Assembly (NCBI RefSeq): GCF_948329825.1 | Contig: NZ_CAOJCM010000010.1 | Coordinates: 45,135-109,134, forward strand | Source: Paenibacillus sp. JJ-100 | Lineage (GTDB): Bacteria > Bacillota > Bacilli > Paenibacillales > Paenibacillaceae | Length of the DNA stretch: 64,000 nucleotides | Direction of reading: 5' to 3' | Program-made: the position numbers and the translations under genes | Shown here: in pieces, positions 61,772 to 64,000 of the stretch | Layout of the letters: each line of letters begins with the position of its first letter | Numbering within the stretch: the stretch's first letter is position 1 | Notes under the pieces: generated by a model | Databases searched by the model: none | The model's input: the letters and a program-made list of their open reading frames with translations, nothing else | What the model was told of the DNA's origin: nothing

Positions 61772-62992
61772 ATGGCTTTGCTAACACGTAACAGGGGCGC
61801 GCTGCTGCTGTTAATGGTTAATATTTTTCTGGTATTTATGGGTATTGGTCTGGTCGTGCCTATTATGCCTGCTTATATGAATTTACTTCACATTACTGGG
61901 TTCACAATGGGACTTCTGTTTGCAGCATTCTCTTTCACGCAGTTTCTGTTCTCTCCGGCTGCGGGCAGATGGTCGGACCAGTGGGGGCGTAAAAAGATTA
62001 TCGTTTTCGGCATGTTGATCTTTGCAGTTTCTGAGTTTATGTTCGGGGCCGTTAATGTTCCCTATCTGCTCTTCGCAGCCCGGATGCTGGGTGGCATTGG
62101 TGCAGCGATGATTTTTCCGGCGGTCATGGCCTATACAGCGGATATTACAACGGAAGAGGAACGTGGTAAGGGGATGGGGCTGATCAATGCTGCCATCACA
62201 ACCGGTTTTATTATTGGGCCGGGAATCGGCGGTTATATCGCAGAGTTTGGCATACGGGTTCCTTTTTACGCAGCTGGGGTTGCCGGGTTGCTTGCAGCGA
62301 TTATCACTCTCATCATTTTGCCTGAATCCGAACGGAGCACGAGTGAGCAGACGACACCAGAAAAACGTGTGGCTAAAGTAAAATCGCCAGGTATGGTGAC
62401 TCAACTTATAAACTCTTACCGTGAACCTTACTTTTTCAGTCTAATCATCGTATTTGTTATGGCCTTTGGTTTGGCTAACTACGAAACAGTATTTTCCTTG
62501 TTTGTGGATCACAAGTTTGGTTTCACGACAAAAGATATTGCATTTATCATTACATTTGGTTCCATTGCCGGTGCTGTTGTGCAGATATCCCTGATCGGCT
62601 GGTTGCTGAATACATTTGGTGAAAAGAAAGTCATTGCGGTGTGTCTGCTGTTTGTTTCTGTATTTGTGTTATTAACTCTGTTCGTACACACCTATTGGCT
62701 AATTGTTGTTGTGACGTTTATCGTCTTCCTTGGTATGGATATTTTACGCCCTGCCATCAGTACTCAGATGTCCAAATTAGCTGAGGAGCAGCAGGGCTTC
62801 GTTGCTGGATTGAATTCCGCCTATACCAGCCTGGGCAATATTGCTGGACCAATCGTAGCGGGAGCATTATTTGATGTAAACATTAACTATCCTTATGTAT
62901 CGGCTGCAGCCGTTCTTGGTATCTGTTTCTTGTTATCCTTACGTGTAATGAGAAGTGTAAAATCGGTCCAGGAACCAAAAGTTCAAGTGTGA
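61772..62992 (+). CDS. MFS drug-efflux transporter (NorA/Bmr type)
   Basis: 406 residues, 12 membrane helices (DHA1 family). Motif A after helix 2 is GRWSDQWGRKKI, and motif C in helix 5 is GFIIGPGIGGYIAEFG, the mark of proton-antiport exporters. The N-terminal start and loop sequence resemble NorA and Bmr, which expel fluoroquinolones and dyes. A good ATGGAGGATGG site precedes the ATG. Cotranscribed with the TetR repressor. Substrates cannot be set from sequence. Confidence 0.92.
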   Translation: MALLTRNRGALLLLMVNIFLVFMGIGLVVPIMPAYMNLLHITGFTMGLLFAAFSFTQFLFSPAAGRWSDQWGRKKIIVFGMLIFAVSEFMFGAVNVPYLLFAARMLGGIGAAMIFPAVMAYTADITTEEERGKGMGLINAAITTGFIIGPGIGGYIAEFGIRVPFYAAGVAGLLAAIITLIILPESERSTSEQTTPEKRVAKVKSPGMVTQLINSYREPYFFSLIIVFVMAFGLANYETVFSLFVDHKFGFTTKDIAFIITFGSIAGAVVQISLIGWLLNTFGEKKVIAVCLLFVSVFVLLTLFVHTYWLIVVVTFIVFLGMDILRPAISTQMSKLAEEQQGFVAGLNSAYTSLGNIAGPIVAGALFDVNINYPYVSAAAVLGICFLLSLRVMRSVKSVQEPKVQV

Positions 62993-63025
62993 AGCATCGA
63001 CTTCCAAACGTGAACTCTTCAAGTT

Positions 63026-63034
63026 TGCTATAAT
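63026..63034 (+). promoter_or_regulatory. Extended -10 promoter before DUF3934 gene
   Basis: TGC followed by TATAAT at 63029-63034, about 100 bases before the gene; no good -35. Confidence 0.4.
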
Positions 63035-63133
63035 ATGAAGTGCTGGAAGTGAATCACGTGGACTGAGCTATATTGGAACATGACCGAGGAAAGATCATTT
63101 TTAGACATAGGCAGGATTAATTGGAGTGATAAC

Positions 63134-63301
63134 ATGAGCAAAGCAAAAGGTAAAGGCGGTACAGGTCGGGGGACAGGGAAAAAGGGATGGAATCGCTGGC
63201 AGGCTAGTGCCAACCGTGCGAAAAGTGCCCCGAAGCCTTATAAAAGCAAAGGAACCAAGAGCAAAGAAGGTTCCGAATCTACGGCTGACAAGTCCAAGTA
63301 A
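63134..63301 (+). CDS. DUF3934 family small basic protein
   Basis: 55 residues. The start MSKAKGKGGTGRGTGKKGWN followed by RWQASANRAKSA is the DUF3934 pattern known from Bacillus and Paenibacillus. Very basic and Gly-rich, likely disordered and possibly RNA-binding; function unknown. The ATG at 63134 has GGAGTGA 6 bases before; a frame from 63080 is too long. Strong terminator follows. Confidence 0.8.
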   Translation: MSKAKGKGGTGRGTGKKGWNRWQASANRAKSAPKPYKSKGTKSKEGSESTADKSK

Positions 63302-63350
63302 GACGACACCGAAAGAGATAGATGAATACAAGAGTGAGATGATCGAAGAA

Positions 63351-63403
63351 GCAGGGATCCTTAAGATACATTTAACGTATCTAAAGGATTGCTGTTTTTT
63401 TAT
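63351..63403 (+). terminator. Terminator after DUF3934 gene
   Basis: GATCCTT-AGATAC and GTATCT-AAAGGAT form a long stem extended by GCAG and CTG, then TTTTTTT. Confidence 0.85.
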
Positions 63404-63572
63404 ATGAAGAGTGAGTGAATTACGAAGCTAAAAGAGAGACCTATTAATGTAGAGAGAAGAAACGTAATTAAAATGTCTAGCTAAGTTATGAAGACAAAGG
63501 ACTAAAATAATGAAATGGATATTTTGAAATGTGGTATGCATAATTATGGATTATAAATTTTTAAATATATAC

Positions 63573-63602
63573 TTTACAATTGGGGTGGGAATATGGTATA
63601 TT
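63573..63602 (+). promoter_or_regulatory. rrn promoter P1
   Basis: TTTACA at 63573-63578 and TATATT at 63597-63602, spacer 18, about 320 bases before 16S rRNA, preceded by an AT-rich stretch that could act as an UP element. Confidence 0.5.
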
Positions 63603-63689
63603 CTAATTCCGGCCAAGAAAACACAGTTTACATCGTGTGGCAAGCCAAGTGAAGACATACAAGATTCGAAAGAAACTTGAAAAAAGAGC

Positions 63690-63719
63690 TTGCAAAGTTG
63701 GTTCGAAAAGTGGTAAGAT
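63690..63719 (+). promoter_or_regulatory. rrn promoter P2
   Basis: TTGCAA at 63690-63695 and TAAGAT at 63714-63719, spacer 18. Tandem promoters about 100 bases apart are usual for Bacillus rrn operons. Confidence 0.6.
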
Positions 63720-63764
63720 ATAAGAGTTGCTGAAATGAACTGGTTTCGGTAATGAGTAAAAGTT

Positions 63765-63777
63765 TGATCTTTGAAAA
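63765..63777 (+). promoter_or_regulatory. boxA-like antitermination site in the rrn leader
   Basis: TGATCTTTGAAAA, followed by CTGAACAACG, is close to the B. subtilis rrn boxA (TGCTCTTTGAAAA). Confidence 0.65.
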
Positions 63778-63923
63778 CTGAACAACGAGTGAGTAACGAT
63801 CTTGCTTGCAAGATCGAATGTGAAAGTTTTTGGTACATGCCATCAGGCTGTATGAAAACTGGAACAACAATGAGATTTATAATCTCGTCAGATTCAAAAT
63901 GAGCTAATCGCTCTTTTCAATAC

Positions 63924-64000
63924 TTTATTGGAGAGTTTGATCCTGGCTCAGGACGAACGCTGGCGGCATGCCTAATACATGCAAGTCGAGCGGAGTTTGA
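63924..64000 (+). rRNA. 16S ribosomal RNA, 5' end
   Basis: The first 77 or so bases of a 16S gene running off the right edge. The 5' end is placed at TTTATTGGAGAG, and the universal GAGTTTGATCCTGGCTCAG lies at 63933-63951, followed by GACGAACGCTGGCGGC. The ending AAGTCGAGCGGAGTTTGA is usual for Paenibacillus and close relatives. Transcribed rightward from tandem promoters. Confidence 0.97.

Noticed and set aside
1..64000. CRISPR arrays, insertion sequences, prophage genes and tRNA genes
   Set aside because: No regularly spaced repeats, transposase or integrase motifs, phage structural genes or cloverleaf with a CCA-type end were found on either strand.

Overview
The window looks like a Paenibacillus chromosome (Firmicutes, Bacilli). 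The evidence is the start of a 16S rRNA gene at the right edge with a Bacillus-type rrn leader (tandem promoters, boxA-like sequence), strong AGGAGG-type ribosome sites with GTG and TTG starts, an S-layer-homology protein, many glycoside hydrolases with AraC regulators, and Bacillus-type housekeeping genes (pit with its DUF47 partner, corA, yerC, dgkB, rlmCD, DUF2536, DUF3934). No prophage, insertion sequence, CRISPR array or tRNA was seen.

Layout. 0-10.4 kb is mostly housekeeping: phosphate transporter, CorA, an AlkC-like DNA glycosylase, YerC with a CbiX-type chelatase, a secreted NLP-type (NPP1) protein, lipid kinase DgkB and a 23S rRNA methyltransferase. 10.6-20.2 kb holds an SLH-CAP surface protein, two close paralogues of a tRNA-dihydrouridine synthase separated by small genes and a GNAT enzyme, an SF0329-family protein, a MetE-like methyltransferase, another GNAT enzyme and a TVP38 membrane protein. 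20.4-26.7 kb has a two-component system, an 1124-residue HEAT-repeat protein and a DUF4256 protein.

26.9-40.1 kb is a plant cell-wall carbohydrate region: carboxylesterase, two AraC regulators, GH27 alpha-galactosidase with a translationally coupled zinc-finger-like protein, GH105 unsaturated rhamnogalacturonyl hydrolase with a GH112 phosphorylase, and GH43. Together these fit breakdown of rhamnogalacturonan-I side chains; the expected sugar ABC transporter is represented only by an internally deleted permease relic. Inside this region, at 31.1-31.5 kb, lies a compact type I toxin-antitoxin locus absent from ordinary gene lists: a 26-residue holin-like toxin with a sequestered ribosome site and an overlapping antisense RNA.

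40.2-53.9 kb contains ArsR-SulP, an APH-fold kinase, an amino acid permease, an SDR stress protein, GNAT enzymes, a YgjP-type metallopeptidase, a secreted CAP protein, a SUKH-like protein and a CBS protein. 54.0-55.9 kb is a clearly AT-rich two-gene insert; its larger gene is a multi-pass membrane protein whose C-terminal half carries, in order, degenerate versions of all four GT51 (peptidoglycan glycosyltransferase) motifs. 56.0-63.4 kb has a class B penicillin-binding protein, a zinc-ribbon membrane protein with an HtrA-like protease, a TetR-MFS efflux pair and a DUF3934 protein, followed by rrn promoters and 16S rRNA.

The most interesting items are the type I toxin locus, the divergent GT51-like membrane protein, a cluster of five DnaA-box-like sites after pit, the permease relic and the probable galactosyl-rhamnose phosphorylase. 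All functional calls come from reading the sequence and family knowledge; no database search was run.
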